From: Oscillospiraceae bacterium
Lineage (GTDB): Bacteria > Bacillota > Clostridia > Oscillospirales > Acutalibacteraceae
Direction of reading: 5' to 3'
NCBI GenBank assembly: GCA_019417045.1
Contig: DXWE01000005.1
Span: 14,867-32,307 of the forward strand
DNA: 17,441 nucleotides
The position numbers were made by a program, and so were the translations under genes. A model generated the notes under the pieces. It searched no databases, was not told the DNA's origin, and saw only the letters and a list, made by a program, of their open reading frames with translations. Positions 1 to 8,470 of the stretch are shown one piece after another (the stretch's first letter is position 1; the number at the start of each line of letters is the position of its first letter).

Positions 1-459
1 GAACAGGGCCTGCCGGCTGAGCAGATCCAGCGGGAGGTGCAGGCGCTCACCGGCCGGTGCCATGCGAGTTTTGTCCTTGATACGCTGGAGTTCCTCTATA
101 AGGGCGGCCGCTGCTCGGCGCTCGCCATGTTCGGGGCGAACGTGCTCAAACTCAAGCCGGGCATCGAGGTGATCGACGGGAAGGGCGGCGCGATGGACGT
201 CGGCAAAAAGTACCGCGGGTCGCTCGAACGGGCGCTGACGCAGTATGTGCAGGACAAACTGGAGGGCCGCACCGATCTCGTGCCCGAGCGGGTGTTCATC
301 ACCCACTCCGGCATTTCGGACGAACGGATCGCGCTGGTGCGCTCGTTGGTGGAAAAATACGCACATTTCGACGAGATCTGCGTCACCCGGGCGGGGTGCA
401 CCATCAGCTCGCACTGCGGCCCGAACACACTCGGCGTGCTGTTCATGACGAAGGAATAA
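1..459 (+). CDS. DegV family fatty acid-binding protein, 3' part (5' end outside window)
   Basis: This is the C-terminal part of a DegV-family protein. The frame is open from base 1 and ends in TAA, so about 152 residues are visible. The stretch FVLDTLEFLYKGGRCSALA followed by KLKPGIEV and a DGK turn is the usual DegV second-domain signature, and the later ITHSGISDE and SSHCGPNTLGV parts fit the C-terminal lobe. DegV proteins bind a fatty acid, and some (FakB) present it to the FakA kinase for phospholipid synthesis; which role this copy has cannot be told from the fragment. The internal GTG at 37 is not the real start, because recognisable sequence continues upstream of it. A hairpin follows the stop codon. 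Family assignment is firm; the substrate is unknown. Confidence 0.9.
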   Translation, partial: EQGLPAEQIQREVQALTGRCHASFVLDTLEFLYKGGRCSALAMFGANVLKLKPGIEVIDGKGGAMDVGKKYRGSLERALTQYVQDKLEGRTDLVPERVFITHSGISDERIALVRSLVEKYAHFDEICVTRAGCTISSHCGPNTLGVLFMTKE

Positions 460-471
460 CGGATCCAGGAG

Positions 472-505
472 ACAGCGCAGGAGAGGGAGGCCTCCCCTGC
501 GCTGT
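472..505 (+). terminator. Possible intrinsic terminator after degV
   Basis: An inverted repeat ACAGCGCAG/CTGCGCTGT (472-480 with 497-505) encloses a second palindrome, GGGAGGCCTCCC. It lies 12 nt after the degV stop. Only three T residues follow, so termination may be weak. Confidence 0.4.
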
Positions 506-528
506 TTGAGAGACGAGGAGGGAGTTTC

Positions 529-1908
529 TTGAGAAGCAGAGGAAGACGCCTGCTGGCGGGGGTGCTGTGCCTGGTGCTGATACTGTGCGCGCTGCCGGTG
601 CTGCCGCTCTCCGCAGCCGGAGACGCCGAACGCGTGATTCAGGAGCGGGTCGCTTCGGCGGTGGAACGTTGGGAGACGGAGGTGGACATTTCCGACCTCC
701 GGGTGGATGTGGACACCGCGATGAACGCGTGCTGGGATGTGCTGAGCGTGGATCCGCGCTATTCTTTTGTGAGGCTGTCCCTGTGTTACAGCAACGCGGA
801 CGGATGGGCCACCAGGCTGCAGCTGCAATACTCCGCCACGCCGGCGGAGGCGGAGCAGATGCTGGCGCAGCTCAACGCCGTCATCGCCGACGTGATGCGC
901 GGCGTGTGGCCGGAGATGTCCGACGTGGAGAAGGCTCTGGCAGTACACGAATACTTTGTGTCGCACTTTGCCTATGACGAGACCTACCAGAACGGCACGG
1001 CTGCGGATATCCTGCTGGAGAAGACGGGGGTGTGCCAGGCGTATGCGGAGGCGTATGCCTTTTTCATGCACCTGCTCGAGATCCCCTGCGTGGTCGTGCC
1101 GAGCGCCGAGATGAACCACGCCTGGAATATGATCGAGATCGACGGGGACTGGTACCATGTGGACACGACGTGGGACGACCCGCTCCCCGACCTGCCCGGC
1201 CAGTCCCAGCGCACCTTTTTCCTGCTCAGCGACGCGGCCATCTCGTCCCGGTCGCCCGGGCACTACGGGTGGTACAGCGAGGTGCAGGCGACCAACACGC
1301 AGTATGACGACGCCTTTTGGAGCGACGGCCGGCAGCCGATGCTGTACCAGGACGGGCTGTGGTATTACATGACGGACGAGGGGATCTGTTCCTACCGGTT
1401 TTCAGACGGCGCTGGCCAGTTGGTTTTGCCGCTGGATTTCACCTGGCCGGTGTGGGGCGAGCCGGGATCCCGTTGGGGCGGGAATTTCTCCGGATTCGCC
1501 ATCGTGGGGGACCGGCTGTACTACAGCGGGCCGACGGCGATCTATTCCGCCCGGCTGGACGGCTCAGATCTGCGGGAGGAGTGCCGGCCGGACACTTCGC
1601 AGGGATATATATACGGCTTTGTGGCTGAGGGGACGACCTTGAAGTATTATATCCAGACGATGCCCTTGGTCTCCGCCGGGGAGAGAACCTGGGGAAGTTA
1701 TGAGATCACCGGTACCACGCCGGTCCCCGGCTCGGGAGACGTGAATGGGGACGGTCGGGTCAACAGTTCGGATGCCCGGCTGGTGTTGCAATTCACCGTG
1801 AGCCTTGCTGTTTTAAACGGAGCGCAGCAGGAGGCGGCCGATCTGGACGCAAACGGCGCGGTGAACAGCAGCGACGCCCGGGCGATCCTCCAGCGGGCGG
1901 TCGCCTGA
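529..1908 (+). CDS. Secreted transglutaminase-like protein with C-terminal type I dockerin
   Basis: A 459-residue secreted protein. The start is TTG at 529, chosen because AGGAGG (516-521) sits 7 nt upstream and the first codons give a good signal peptide: Arg-rich n-region (residues 1-7), hydrophobic core (8-26), and a likely cleavage site near LSAAG (28-31). Residues about 130-220 are a transglutaminase-like (papain-fold) domain with a visible triad: Cys169 in TGVCQAYAEA, His197 in MNHAWN, Asp212 in HVDTTWDD. Residues about 225-400 contain Trp/Tyr-rich repeats with YYM, LYY and IYS strands, resembling propeller-like DUF5050 regions. Residues 404-459 form a type I dockerin with two calcium-binding loops (DVNGDGRVNSSD and DLDANGAVNSSD). 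The dockerin implies attachment to a cohesin-bearing scaffold. Bacterial proteins of this kind may act as proteases or cross-linkers; the substrate is unknown. No cohesin gene is in the window. Confidence 0.88.
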   Translation: MRSRGRRLLAGVLCLVLILCALPVLPLSAAGDAERVIQERVASAVERWETEVDISDLRVDVDTAMNACWDVLSVDPRYSFVRLSLCYSNADGWATRLQLQYSATPAEAEQMLAQLNAVIADVMRGVWPEMSDVEKALAVHEYFVSHFAYDETYQNGTAADILLEKTGVCQAYAEAYAFFMHLLEIPCVVVPSAEMNHAWNMIEIDGDWYHVDTTWDDPLPDLPGQSQRTFFLLSDAAISSRSPGHYGWYSEVQATNTQYDDAFWSDGRQPMLYQDGLWYYMTDEGICSYRFSDGAGQLVLPLDFTWPVWGEPGSRWGGNFSGFAIVGDRLYYSGPTAIYSARLDGSDLREECRPDTSQGYIYGFVAEGTTLKYYIQTMPLVSAGERTWGSYEITGTTPVPGSGDVNGDGRVNSSDARLVLQFTVSLAVLNGAQQEAADLDANGAVNSSDARAILQRAVA

Positions 1909-1947
1909 GCTGACTGGCAGAAATTATGAAAAAAAGAGGGGTCTGTG

Positions 1948-3372
1948 ATGTCGAGTTTGCCACAGGTTTTGCCGCACGAGGCGGATGTGTCCGCCCGTGC
2001 AGTGCTCGGTTTTTTGGATCGGATCGAGCGCGAGGGGATTGAGATGCACGCGTTTCTGGTGCTGCGGCACGGGAAGGTCGCAGCCAAAGGGGTGTGGAAA
2101 CCGTTTTCGTTCGATTACACCCATATGTTGTTCAGCCTGAGCAAGAGCTTCACAAGCACCGCGGTGGGATTCGCGGTGCAGGAGGGGCTCCTCTCGGTGG
2201 AGGATAACGTGCTCTCCTTTTTCCCGGAAGAGGCGCCAGAGAACCCGAGCGAGAATCTGAAGAAAATGAAGATCAGGCATCTGCTCTCGATGAGCACCGG
2301 CCATAAGACCGAGCCGCCCTATCCGTATCAGGCGGGGGCCGACTGGGTGGGCAATTTCCTGCGTCACCCGGTGGAGTATGAGCCGGGCACGCATTTTCTC
2401 TATAACACGCCCTCTTCCAACATGCTCTCGCACATTCTGACGAAGGTGACAGGCCAGCGGGAGGACGACTATTTAAAACCCCGGCTGTTTGATCCGCTCG
2501 GGATCACGGACTATTTCTGGGAGGCGAGTCCGTCCGGGCTGCCGCACGGCGGGTCGGGCCTGCACCTGCACACCGAGGACATCGCAAAGTTCGGGCTGTT
2601 TTTGCTCCACCGCGGGGAGTGGGAGGGCAGGCAGCTGCTTGACCCGACCTGGATTGACGATGCGACGGCGAAGCACATCGACAACGACGGCACGCTCGAC
2701 TGGCGGCAGGGTTACGGCTATCAGTTCTGGCGGTGCTCCCCGCCTCATGTGTACCGGGGAGACGGCGCATTCGGCCAGTTCTGCGTGGTGATGCCGGATC
2801 AGGACGCCCTGTTTATCGCCAATTCCGCGACCGACAACCTGCAGGGGATCCTGTGTGCGCTGTGGGACACGATCTACGCCTCGTTTGCGGAGGACCACAC
2901 CGCGCCGGATCCTGCGGGAGAGGCCGCGCTGCATCAAAAGATCGCGGCGCTCTGCCAGCCCTTCCCGGAGGGGGAGCCGTCCGATCCGGCGGCTGCCGCC
3001 GTGTCCGGCCGGCGGTATCGTCTCGAGGACAACCCGCTCGGGATTGCTGCATTCACCCTGACGTGTGGAAAGTCGGATACCCTGTGCGTGGAGACGGCGC
3101 GGGGTGAGTACACCCTGCCGATCGGGCACGGGGAGTGGCTTGAGGGGCACACCTGCGTGCCGCGCGGCAGCGCGAGCTATCTGTTTCCGCAGTATGCGGA
3201 GACGGCGTGCGCCGCCTCCTGGAAGGACGGGGCGTACCATCTGGTGGTCCGGTATCACCACAACACCGCCCGGGACTACGCCACACTCACCTTTACCCCG
3301 GACGGGGTCAGTGTACATATTCTGCGCCGCCTGTTCATGCAGGGCGGGGACTATACGATAAAGGGGACGTGA
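1948..3372 (+). CDS. Serine hydrolase, beta-lactamase (class C/PBP-like) family
   Basis: A 474-residue serine hydrolase of the beta-lactamase/penicillin-binding-protein fold (Pfam Beta-lactamase type). The nucleophile motif SxxK is Ser63-Leu-Ser-Lys66 in FSLSKSFTST. The second motif is the Tyr152-Asn of FLYNTPSSNM, and RGDGAFGQ near residues 268-275 takes the place of the third (K/H-x-G) motif. STGHKTEP and HTEDIAKFGLFLL are typical of this family. Residues about 335-474 are a C-terminal extension that I do not recognise, perhaps a lipocalin-like beta domain. No signal peptide is seen, so it is probably cytoplasmic. GTG at 1945 is an alternative start; ATG 1948 has the better spacing from the AGAGGGG site (1935-1941). 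The stop lies 3 nt before icd, so the two genes are probably co-transcribed. Such proteins are esterases, amidases or peptidases; the substrate is not predictable. Confidence 0.87.
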   Translation: MSSLPQVLPHEADVSARAVLGFLDRIEREGIEMHAFLVLRHGKVAAKGVWKPFSFDYTHMLFSLSKSFTSTAVGFAVQEGLLSVEDNVLSFFPEEAPENPSENLKKMKIRHLLSMSTGHKTEPPYPYQAGADWVGNFLRHPVEYEPGTHFLYNTPSSNMLSHILTKVTGQREDDYLKPRLFDPLGITDYFWEASPSGLPHGGSGLHLHTEDIAKFGLFLLHRGEWEGRQLLDPTWIDDATAKHIDNDGTLDWRQGYGYQFWRCSPPHVYRGDGAFGQFCVVMPDQDALFIANSATDNLQGILCALWDTIYASFAEDHTAPDPAGEAALHQKIAALCQPFPEGEPSDPAAAAVSGRRYRLEDNPLGIAAFTLTCGKSDTLCVETARGEYTLPIGHGEWLEGHTCVPRGSASYLFPQYAETACAASWKDGAYHLVVRYHHNTARDYATLTFTPDGVSVHILRRLFMQGGDYTIKGT

Positions 3373-3375
3373 ACC

Positions 3376-4575
3376 ATGCCGAAAATCCAGATGACGACGC
3401 CGCTGGTGGAGATGGACGGGGACGAGATGACCCGCATCCTCTGGCAGGCGATCAAAGACAAGCTGCTGACGCCGTTTGTGGAGCTGAAGACCGAATATTA
3501 CGATCTCGGGCTGCGCCACCGTGACGAGACGGATGACCGGGTGACGGTGGACGCCGCCAACGCGATCAAAAAATACGGCGTGGGCGTCAAGTGCGCCACC
3601 ATCACCCCAAACGCGCAGCGGGTAGAGGAGTATGGGCTCAAACAGATGTGGAAGAGCCCGAACGGCACGATCCGCGCGCTGCTGGACGGCACGGTGTTCC
3701 GTGCGCCGGTGCTGGTGAAGGGGGTCGCGCCCACCGTCTCCACCTGGAAAAAGCCGATCACGCTGGCGCGCCACGCGTACGGCGACATCTATAAGGACAC
3801 CGAGCTGCGCGTGCCGGGCGGGTCGAAGGCGGAGCTGGTCGTGACCGACGCATCGGGGCATGAGACCCGCGCCCTGATCCACGATTTTGAGGATGACGGG
3901 ATCATCCTCGGCATGCACAACACGGACAAGTCGATCGCCGGGTTCGCGCGCGCCTGCTTCCGGTTCGCGCTGGACACGAAGCAGGATCTGTGGTTTTCCA
4001 CCAAGGACACCATCTCCAAGACCTATGACCACCGGTTCAAGGACATTTTCGCCGAGATCTACGAGTCGGAATTCCGCCCGGCGTTCGAGGAGGCGGGGAT
4101 TGAATACTTCTACACCCTGATCGACGACGCGGTCGCACGGGTCATCCGCTCGCAGGGCGGGTTTATCTGGGCGTGCAAGAATTACGACGGGGACGTGATG
4201 AGCGACATGGTCGCCACCGCGTTCGGGTCGCTGGCGATGATGACAAGCGTGCTCGTCTCGCCGGACGGAAAATATGAATATGAGGCGGCGCACGGCACCG
4301 TGACCCGCCATTACTACCGGCACCTGAAGGGGGAGGAGACCTCCACCAACTCGGTCGCGACCATCTTCGCGTGGTCGGGCGCGCTGCGCAAGCGCGGCGA
4401 GCTGGACGGCCTGCCCGAACTCTCGGCCTTTGCCGACGCACTGGAGGCGGCCACCGTCGGGACGATCGAGAGCGGCGTGATGACCAAGGATCTGATCGGG
4501 ATCTCCACACTGCCGGAGAAGCGCGCGGTGAATTCGATGGAATTTCTCGATGAGATTGCAGCCCGCCTGCGCTGA
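3376..4575 (+). CDS. icd: Isocitrate dehydrogenase (NADP+), type II homodimeric
   Basis: Oxidative decarboxylation of isocitrate to 2-oxoglutarate with NADP+, supplying glutamate carbon in the cytoplasm. The 399-residue protein aligns end to end with the eukaryote-like (IDH1-like) subfamily, not with E. coli Icd. Visible substrate residues are Thr77 in [11 protein letters not shown], Ser94/Asn96/Arg100 in SPNGTIR, Arg109, Arg132 in ARHAYGD, and Lys210 in STKDT. Metal ligands are Asp273 and Asp277 in NYDGDVMSD. Arg311-His312 in HGTVTRH match the pair that reads the 2'-phosphate of NADP in the family, so NADP use is expected. ATG 3376 is 3 nt after the hydrolase stop; an AAGGGGA site lies over the end of that gene, consistent with translational coupling. 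The gene is intact and of the usual length. No other TCA-cycle gene is visible. Confidence 0.96.
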   Translation: MPKIQMTTPLVEMDGDEMTRILWQAIKDKLLTPFVELKTEYYDLGLRHRDETDDRVTVDAANAIKKYGVGVKCATITPNAQRVEEYGLKQMWKSPNGTIRALLDGTVFRAPVLVKGVAPTVSTWKKPITLARHAYGDIYKDTELRVPGGSKAELVVTDASGHETRALIHDFEDDGIILGMHNTDKSIAGFARACFRFALDTKQDLWFSTKDTISKTYDHRFKDIFAEIYESEFRPAFEEAGIEYFYTLIDDAVARVIRSQGGFIWACKNYDGDVMSDMVATAFGSLAMMTSVLVSPDGKYEYEAAHGTVTRHYYRHLKGEETSTNSVATIFAWSGALRKRGELDGLPELSAFADALEAATVGTIESGVMTKDLIGISTLPEKRAVNSMEFLDEIAARLR

Positions 4576-4625
4576 ACCGGCGGGTACGGGAGCCGCGGCC
4601 TGCCGTGCACAGTGCCGCAACCTGT

Positions 4626-4668
4626 CCAAATCCGATCGGGCGGGACGCGGCGGATTGTGGCGGTTTTT
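4626..4668 (+). terminator. Possible intrinsic terminator after icd
   Basis: CCAAATCCG (4626-4634) pairs with CGGATTGTGG (4651-4660) with one bulged base. TTTTT follows at 4664-4668, three bases after the stem. The stem is imperfect and the loop is long (16 nt), so this is tentative. It would separate icd from the promoter of pgk. Confidence 0.35.
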
Positions 4669-4671
4669 CTC

Positions 4672-4700
4672 TTGCAAACCGGCACAAAATCGTTTACAAT
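4672..4700 (+). promoter_or_regulatory. SigA-type promoter of the pgk-tpiA-gpmI cluster
   Basis: TTGCAA (4672-4677), a 17-nt spacer, and TACAAT (4695-4700). The site lies about 55 nt upstream of the pgk start in the only long gap on the plus strand. Both boxes are close to the vegetative consensus. Confidence 0.75.
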
Positions 4701-4753
4701 ACGGAATTGGGGAATACTAGTAAAAATTTGACAGGGAAGGATGTTGCGATACC

Positions 4754-5965
4754 ATGGGCTATTGGAGCAAAAAGACGGTCGAAGATCTCGATGTAAAGGG
4801 CCAGCGCGTGCTGGTGCGCTGTGATTTCAACGTGCCGCTGAAAAACGGCGTGATTACGGACGACAACCGCATTGTGGCGGCGCTGCCGACGATTCAGTAC
4901 CTGATCGACCACGGCGCCAAGGTGATCCTCTGCTCGCATCTCGGCAAGCCGAAGGGCGAGCCGAAGCCGGAACTCTCTCTCGCTCCTGTCGCCCAGCGCC
5001 TGAGCGAGAAGCTCGGCCGCCCGGTGGTGTTCGCGGCGGATGACAATGTCGTCGGGGACAATGCGAAAAAGGCGGTCGCCGAGATGAAGGACGGCGACGT
5101 GGTGCTGCTGCAGAACACCCGTTACCGCCCGGAGGAGACCAAAAACGGCGAGAATTTCTCGAAGGAGCTCGGCTCGCTGTGCGACCTGTTTGTCAACGAC
5201 GCGTTTGGCGCCGCACACCGCGCGCACTGCTCCACCGTGGGCGTCGCGTCGTATGTCAAGGAGTCTGCCAACGGCTTTTTGATGGCCAAAGAGGTGAAAT
5301 ACCTCGGCGAAGCGGTCAACAACCCGGTGCGCCCGTTCGTCACCATCCTCGGTGGCGCGAAGGTGGCGGACAAGCTCAGCGTCATTGAAAACCTGCTGAA
5401 CAAGGCCGACACCCTGATCATCGGCGGCGGCATGGCGTACACCTTCCTCGCGGCGAAGGGGTATGGCGTCGGCACCTCCCTGCTGGACAGCGAGAAGATC
5501 GATTACTGCAAGGAGATGCTTGCCCGCGCCGAGCAGAAGGGCGTGAAACTGCTGCTGCCGGTGGACTGCAAGATCGCAGCGAGCTTCCCGGACCCGATCG
5601 ATGCGCCGATCGAGGTGGAAGTGGTCCCGGTGGACGCGATCCCGGCGGACAAGATGGGGCTGGATATCGGCCCGAAGACCGCCGAGCTGTTCGCCAACGA
5701 GGTGAAGAGCGCCAAGACGGTCGTGTGGAACGGCCCGATGGGCGTGTTTGAGAACCCGGTGCTCGCCGAGGGCACCATCGCAGTGGCGAAGGCGCTCGCC
5801 GAGACGGACGCCACCACCATCATCGGCGGCGGTGATTCGGCCGCGGCGGTCAACCAGCTCGGGTTTGGCGACAAGATGAGCCACATCAGTACGGGTGGCG
5901 GCGCGTCCCTCGAGTTCCTCGAGGGCAAGGAGCTGCCGGGTATCGCCGCGATGAGCGACAAATAA
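4754..5965 (+). CDS. pgk: Phosphoglycerate kinase
   Basis: Transfers phosphate from 1,3-bisphosphoglycerate to ADP, giving 3-phosphoglycerate and ATP, in cytoplasmic glycolysis. The 403-residue protein has the usual bacterial length and all family signatures: [12 protein letters not shown] (residues 21-32), SHLGKPKG (61-68), [16 protein letters not shown] (146-161), [12 protein letters not shown] (199-210), [12 protein letters not shown] (323-334), GGGDS (358-362) and [13 protein letters not shown] (379-391). Cys23 stands where many homologues have Val, which is unremarkable. ATG 4754 gives the expected N-terminus. The best ribosome site, GGGAAGGA (4734-4741), is 12 nt away, rather far. It is the first gene of a pgk-tpiA-gpmI cluster with its own promoter upstream. 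gap, often next to pgk, is not in the window. Confidence 0.98.
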   Translation: MGYWSKKTVEDLDVKGQRVLVRCDFNVPLKNGVITDDNRIVAALPTIQYLIDHGAKVILCSHLGKPKGEPKPELSLAPVAQRLSEKLGRPVVFAADDNVVGDNAKKAVAEMKDGDVVLLQNTRYRPEETKNGENFSKELGSLCDLFVNDAFGAAHRAHCSTVGVASYVKESANGFLMAKEVKYLGEAVNNPVRPFVTILGGAKVADKLSVIENLLNKADTLIIGGGMAYTFLAAKGYGVGTSLLDSEKIDYCKEMLARAEQKGVKLLLPVDCKIAASFPDPIDAPIEVEVVPVDAIPADKMGLDIGPKTAELFANEVKSAKTVVWNGPMGVFENPVLAEGTIAVAKALAETDATTIIGGGDSAAAVNQLGFGDKMSHISTGGGASLEFLEGKELPGIAAMSDK

Positions 5966-5977
5966 GAGAGTCCCCGA

Positions 5978-6002
5978 CCCCGCCGCCCCTGTGGCGGCGG
6001 GG
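5978..6002 (+). other. GC-rich intercistronic hairpin between pgk and tpiA
   Basis: A perfect 10-bp stem, CCCCGCCGCC/GGCGGCGGGG, with a 5-nt loop lies 12 nt after the pgk stop. It is followed by ATTGTGTGTT rather than a run of T. That suggests a partial terminator or an mRNA-stabilising or processing hairpin rather than a full stop. Confidence 0.6.
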
Positions 6003-6054
6003 ATTGTGTGTTCATGCATGGGCCGGCGGCCAGCCGGAGAAAGGAAGAAGAAGT

Positions 6055-6810
6055 ATGCGTCAATATGTGATTGCGGGCAACTGGAAGATGAACAAGACCC
6101 CGGCGGAGGCGACCGCTTTGATCGAGGAGCTCAAACCGCTCGTAAAAGACGCGTCCTGCAAGGTGATTGTGGGCGTGCCGTTCGTAGACCTGTCTGCGGC
6201 GCTGGAGGCGACGAAGGGGACCGCGATCGGCGTGGCAGCACAGAACTGCCACTGGGCGGTCTCGGGCGCGTTCACGGGTGAGGTGTCCGCCGCGATGCTC
6301 AGGAGCATGGGGGTCGGCTATGTGATCCTCGGCCACAGCGAGCGGCGCACCTATTTCGGCGACACCGACGTGACCGTGCGTGACCGGGTGCGCGCCGCGC
6401 TGGATCAGGGCCTCTCCGTGATCCTGTGCGTGGGCGAGTATCTGGAGCAGCGCGAGCAGGGCGTGACCGGCGAGGTGGTTGCGATGCAGACCAAGATCGC
6501 GTTGCAGGGCGTCACAGAGGAGGAGCTCTCCCGCGTCATCATTGCCTATGAACCGGTGTGGGCGATCGGCACCGGCCGCACCGCTACCGCCGAGCAGGCC
6601 AACGAGGTGTGTGCGCTGATCCGCCGGACCGTGGAGGAGCTGTACGGCGCCGCGGCCGCGGAGGGGCTGGTCATCCAGTACGGCGGCTCGATGAATGCCG
6701 GCAACGCGGCAGAGCTGCTCGCGCAGCCGGATGTGGACGGCGGTCTGATCGGCGGCGCGTCCCTGAAACCGAACGATTTCGCGGCCATTGTGAAGGCCGC
6801 CAGCAAATAA
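6055..6810 (+). CDS. tpiA: Triosephosphate isomerase
   Basis: Interconverts dihydroxyacetone phosphate and glyceraldehyde 3-phosphate in the cytoplasm. With ATG 6055 the protein is 251 residues, the normal family length. It begins at the classic AGNWKMN strand (Asn9, Lys11). The electrophile His94 is in GHSERR, the catalytic base Glu166 is in [11 protein letters not shown], and the phosphate-gripping GG and IGGASLKP segments are present near residues 210-239. The frame is open upstream to an ATG at 6004, but that would add 17 unrelated residues. The purine-rich GGAGAAAGGAAG site (6037-6048) sits correctly for 6055. It follows pgk across a hairpin and precedes gpmI by 36 nt, consistent with one transcript. 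Confidence 0.98.
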   Translation: MRQYVIAGNWKMNKTPAEATALIEELKPLVKDASCKVIVGVPFVDLSAALEATKGTAIGVAAQNCHWAVSGAFTGEVSAAMLRSMGVGYVILGHSERRTYFGDTDVTVRDRVRAALDQGLSVILCVGEYLEQREQGVTGEVVAMQTKIALQGVTEEELSRVIIAYEPVWAIGTGRTATAEQANEVCALIRRTVEELYGAAAAEGLVIQYGGSMNAGNAAELLAQPDVDGGLIGGASLKPNDFAAIVKAASK

Positions 6811-6846
6811 AACAAGCCATTGCGCGCATAAAGGAGCTTTGCCTGT

Positions 6847-8379
6847 ATGAAAAAACCGATTACCCTCATCATCATGGACGGGTTCGGGATGAATCCCGAC
6901 CCGAAGGGCAACGCCATTCAGGCTGCCCGCACCCCGCATCTGGACCGCCTGTTCGCGGAGAACCCGTTCACCACGATCGGTGCGTCGGGCATGGACGTGG
7001 GGCTGCCGGACGGCCAGATGGGCAACAGTGAGGTCGGGCACACCAACATCGGCGCCGGCCGGGTGGTGTATCAGGAATTGACCCGGATCACCAAATCCAT
7101 CCAGGACGGAGACTTTTTTGAAAATCCCGTGCTGCTGCGCGCCATGCAGGAGGCCAAAGAGAGCGGCCGCGCCCTGCATCTGATGGGGCTGCTGTCCGAC
7201 GGCGGGGTGCACAGCCACAACCGGCACCTGTATGCACTGCTCGAGATGGCCAGGCGCAACGGGCTGCAGAAGGTGTATGTCCACTGTATGATGGACGGCC
7301 GCGACGTGCCGCCCACCTCGGGAGTGGAGTACATGAAGGAACTGCAGCAGAAGCTGCGGGAGATCGGTGTCGGCCGGGTTGCGACCGTCATGGGCCGGTA
7401 TTATGGAATGGACCGCGACACCCAGTGGGGCCGTGTACAGCTGGCGTACGATGCGATGGTCAAGCGCGAGGGCGTGCAGGCGGCCGACCCGGTCGCGGCA
7501 CTCGAGCGGTCGTATGAGACGGTGGACGGGGACGGCAAGCATCTGACGGATGAATTTGTGATACCGACCGTCATCGCGGGCGGTGCGCCGATTGCGGCGC
7601 ATGACAGCGTGGTGTTCTTCAATTTCCGGCCGGACCGCGCCCGTGAACTCACCCGCGCGCTGGTCGACCCGGATTTCACCGGCTTTTCCCGGGAGCTGCT
7701 GCCGCTGCACTATGTGTGCATGACCGAGTATGACGCGACCATGCCGAACGTCAGCGTGGCGTTTGCGCCCAAAGCGCTCACGATGACCATGGGGGAGACG
7801 GTGAGCAAAGCGGGCCTGACCCAGCTGCGCATCGCCGAGACCACCAAATACGCCCATGTGACGTTTTTCTACAACGGCGGGGAAGAGGTGGAGTTCCCGG
7901 GCGAGGACCGGGTGCTGATCCCGACCCCGGATGTCGCGACCTTCGACTTAAAGCCGGAGATGAGCGCCTATCCCGTGTGCGACGCGGTGGTGGAGCGGAT
8001 CCTGTCCGGCAAATATGACATGATCATCCTGAATTTTGCCAACTGCGATATGGTGGGGCACACCGGGGTATTTGAGGCAGCGGTCAAAGCGGTCGAGACG
8101 GTGGACGAGTGCGTCGGCCGCGTGGTGGAGGCCACCCGGAAGATGGACGGGATTGCCCTGATCACGGCGGACCACGGCAACGCGGACAAGATGATCGACA
8201 CCGACGGCAGCCCCTTCACCGCACACACCACCTTCCCGGTGCCGTTCTGCGTGGTCGGCAGGGACTGCAAGCTGCGTCAGAGCGGTGGGAAGCTCGCGGA
8301 CATCTCGCCCACCATGCTGGAATTGTTCGGGCTTCAGAAGCCGGCTGAGATGGACGGGGAGAGCCTGATCGTGGGCTGA
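6847..8379 (+). CDS. gpmI: 2,3-bisphosphoglycerate-independent phosphoglycerate mutase
   Basis: Interconverts 3-phosphoglycerate and 2-phosphoglycerate through a phosphoserine intermediate; a manganese-dependent enzyme of the alkaline phosphatase superfamily. The 510 residues match the family length. Asp11 (IIMDGFG) and the phosphorylated Ser61 ([15 protein letters not shown]) are present. So are [10 protein letters not shown] (150-159), RYYGMDRD (184-191), [12 protein letters not shown] (257-268), Asp401/His405 (NCDMVGHTG), Asp442/His443 ([10 protein letters not shown]) and His460 (TAHTT). AAGGAG at 6831-6836 supports ATG 6847. It is the last gene of the pgk-tpiA-gpmI cluster; a strong bidirectional terminator lies downstream. 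The enolase gene that often follows is not here. Confidence 0.98.
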   Translation: MKKPITLIIMDGFGMNPDPKGNAIQAARTPHLDRLFAENPFTTIGASGMDVGLPDGQMGNSEVGHTNIGAGRVVYQELTRITKSIQDGDFFENPVLLRAMQEAKESGRALHLMGLLSDGGVHSHNRHLYALLEMARRNGLQKVYVHCMMDGRDVPPTSGVEYMKELQQKLREIGVGRVATVMGRYYGMDRDTQWGRVQLAYDAMVKREGVQAADPVAALERSYETVDGDGKHLTDEFVIPTVIAGGAPIAAHDSVVFFNFRPDRARELTRALVDPDFTGFSRELLPLHYVCMTEYDATMPNVSVAFAPKALTMTMGETVSKAGLTQLRIAETTKYAHVTFFYNGGEEVEFPGEDRVLIPTPDVATFDLKPEMSAYPVCDAVVERILSGKYDMIILNFANCDMVGHTGVFEAAVKAVETVDECVGRVVEATRKMDGIALITADHGNADKMIDTDGSPFTAHTTFPVPFCVVGRDCKLRQSGGKLADISPTMLELFGLQKPAEMDGESLIVG

Positions 8380-8424
8380 CCATCCGGCGGATCAACCGCG
8401 AAGGGCAAACGAACGGAATAATAC

Positions 8425-8459
8425 AAACAGGCCGTCCTCTTTGTGAGGACGGCCTGTTT
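8425..8459. terminator. Bidirectional intrinsic terminator between gpmI and pyrE
   Basis: A perfect 15-bp stem, AAACAGGCCGTCCTC/GAGGACGGCCTGTTT, with a 5-nt loop (TTTGT) lies between convergent genes. The A-start and T-end of the stem, with T-rich sequence on the minus side (GTTTGTATTATT), let it serve both directions. Confidence 0.9.
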
Positions 8460-8470
8460 CCAGTTTGTAA

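Noticed and set aside
2473..4677. 734-codon open frame on the minus strand
   Set aside because: It is antisense to the serine hydrolase and icd, both with intact catalytic motifs. Its translation is rich in Arg, His, Val and Gly with no recognisable domain, as expected from GC-rich third-position bias of the true genes.
4694..6019. 441-codon open frame on the minus strand opposite pgk
   Set aside because: It overlaps the whole of pgk, has His/Arg/Leu-rich composition and no domain.
5503..7857. 784-codon open frame on the minus strand
   Set aside because: It is antisense to pgk, tpiA and gpmI, which are complete and conserved. It spans gene junctions and has no known motif; a composition shadow.
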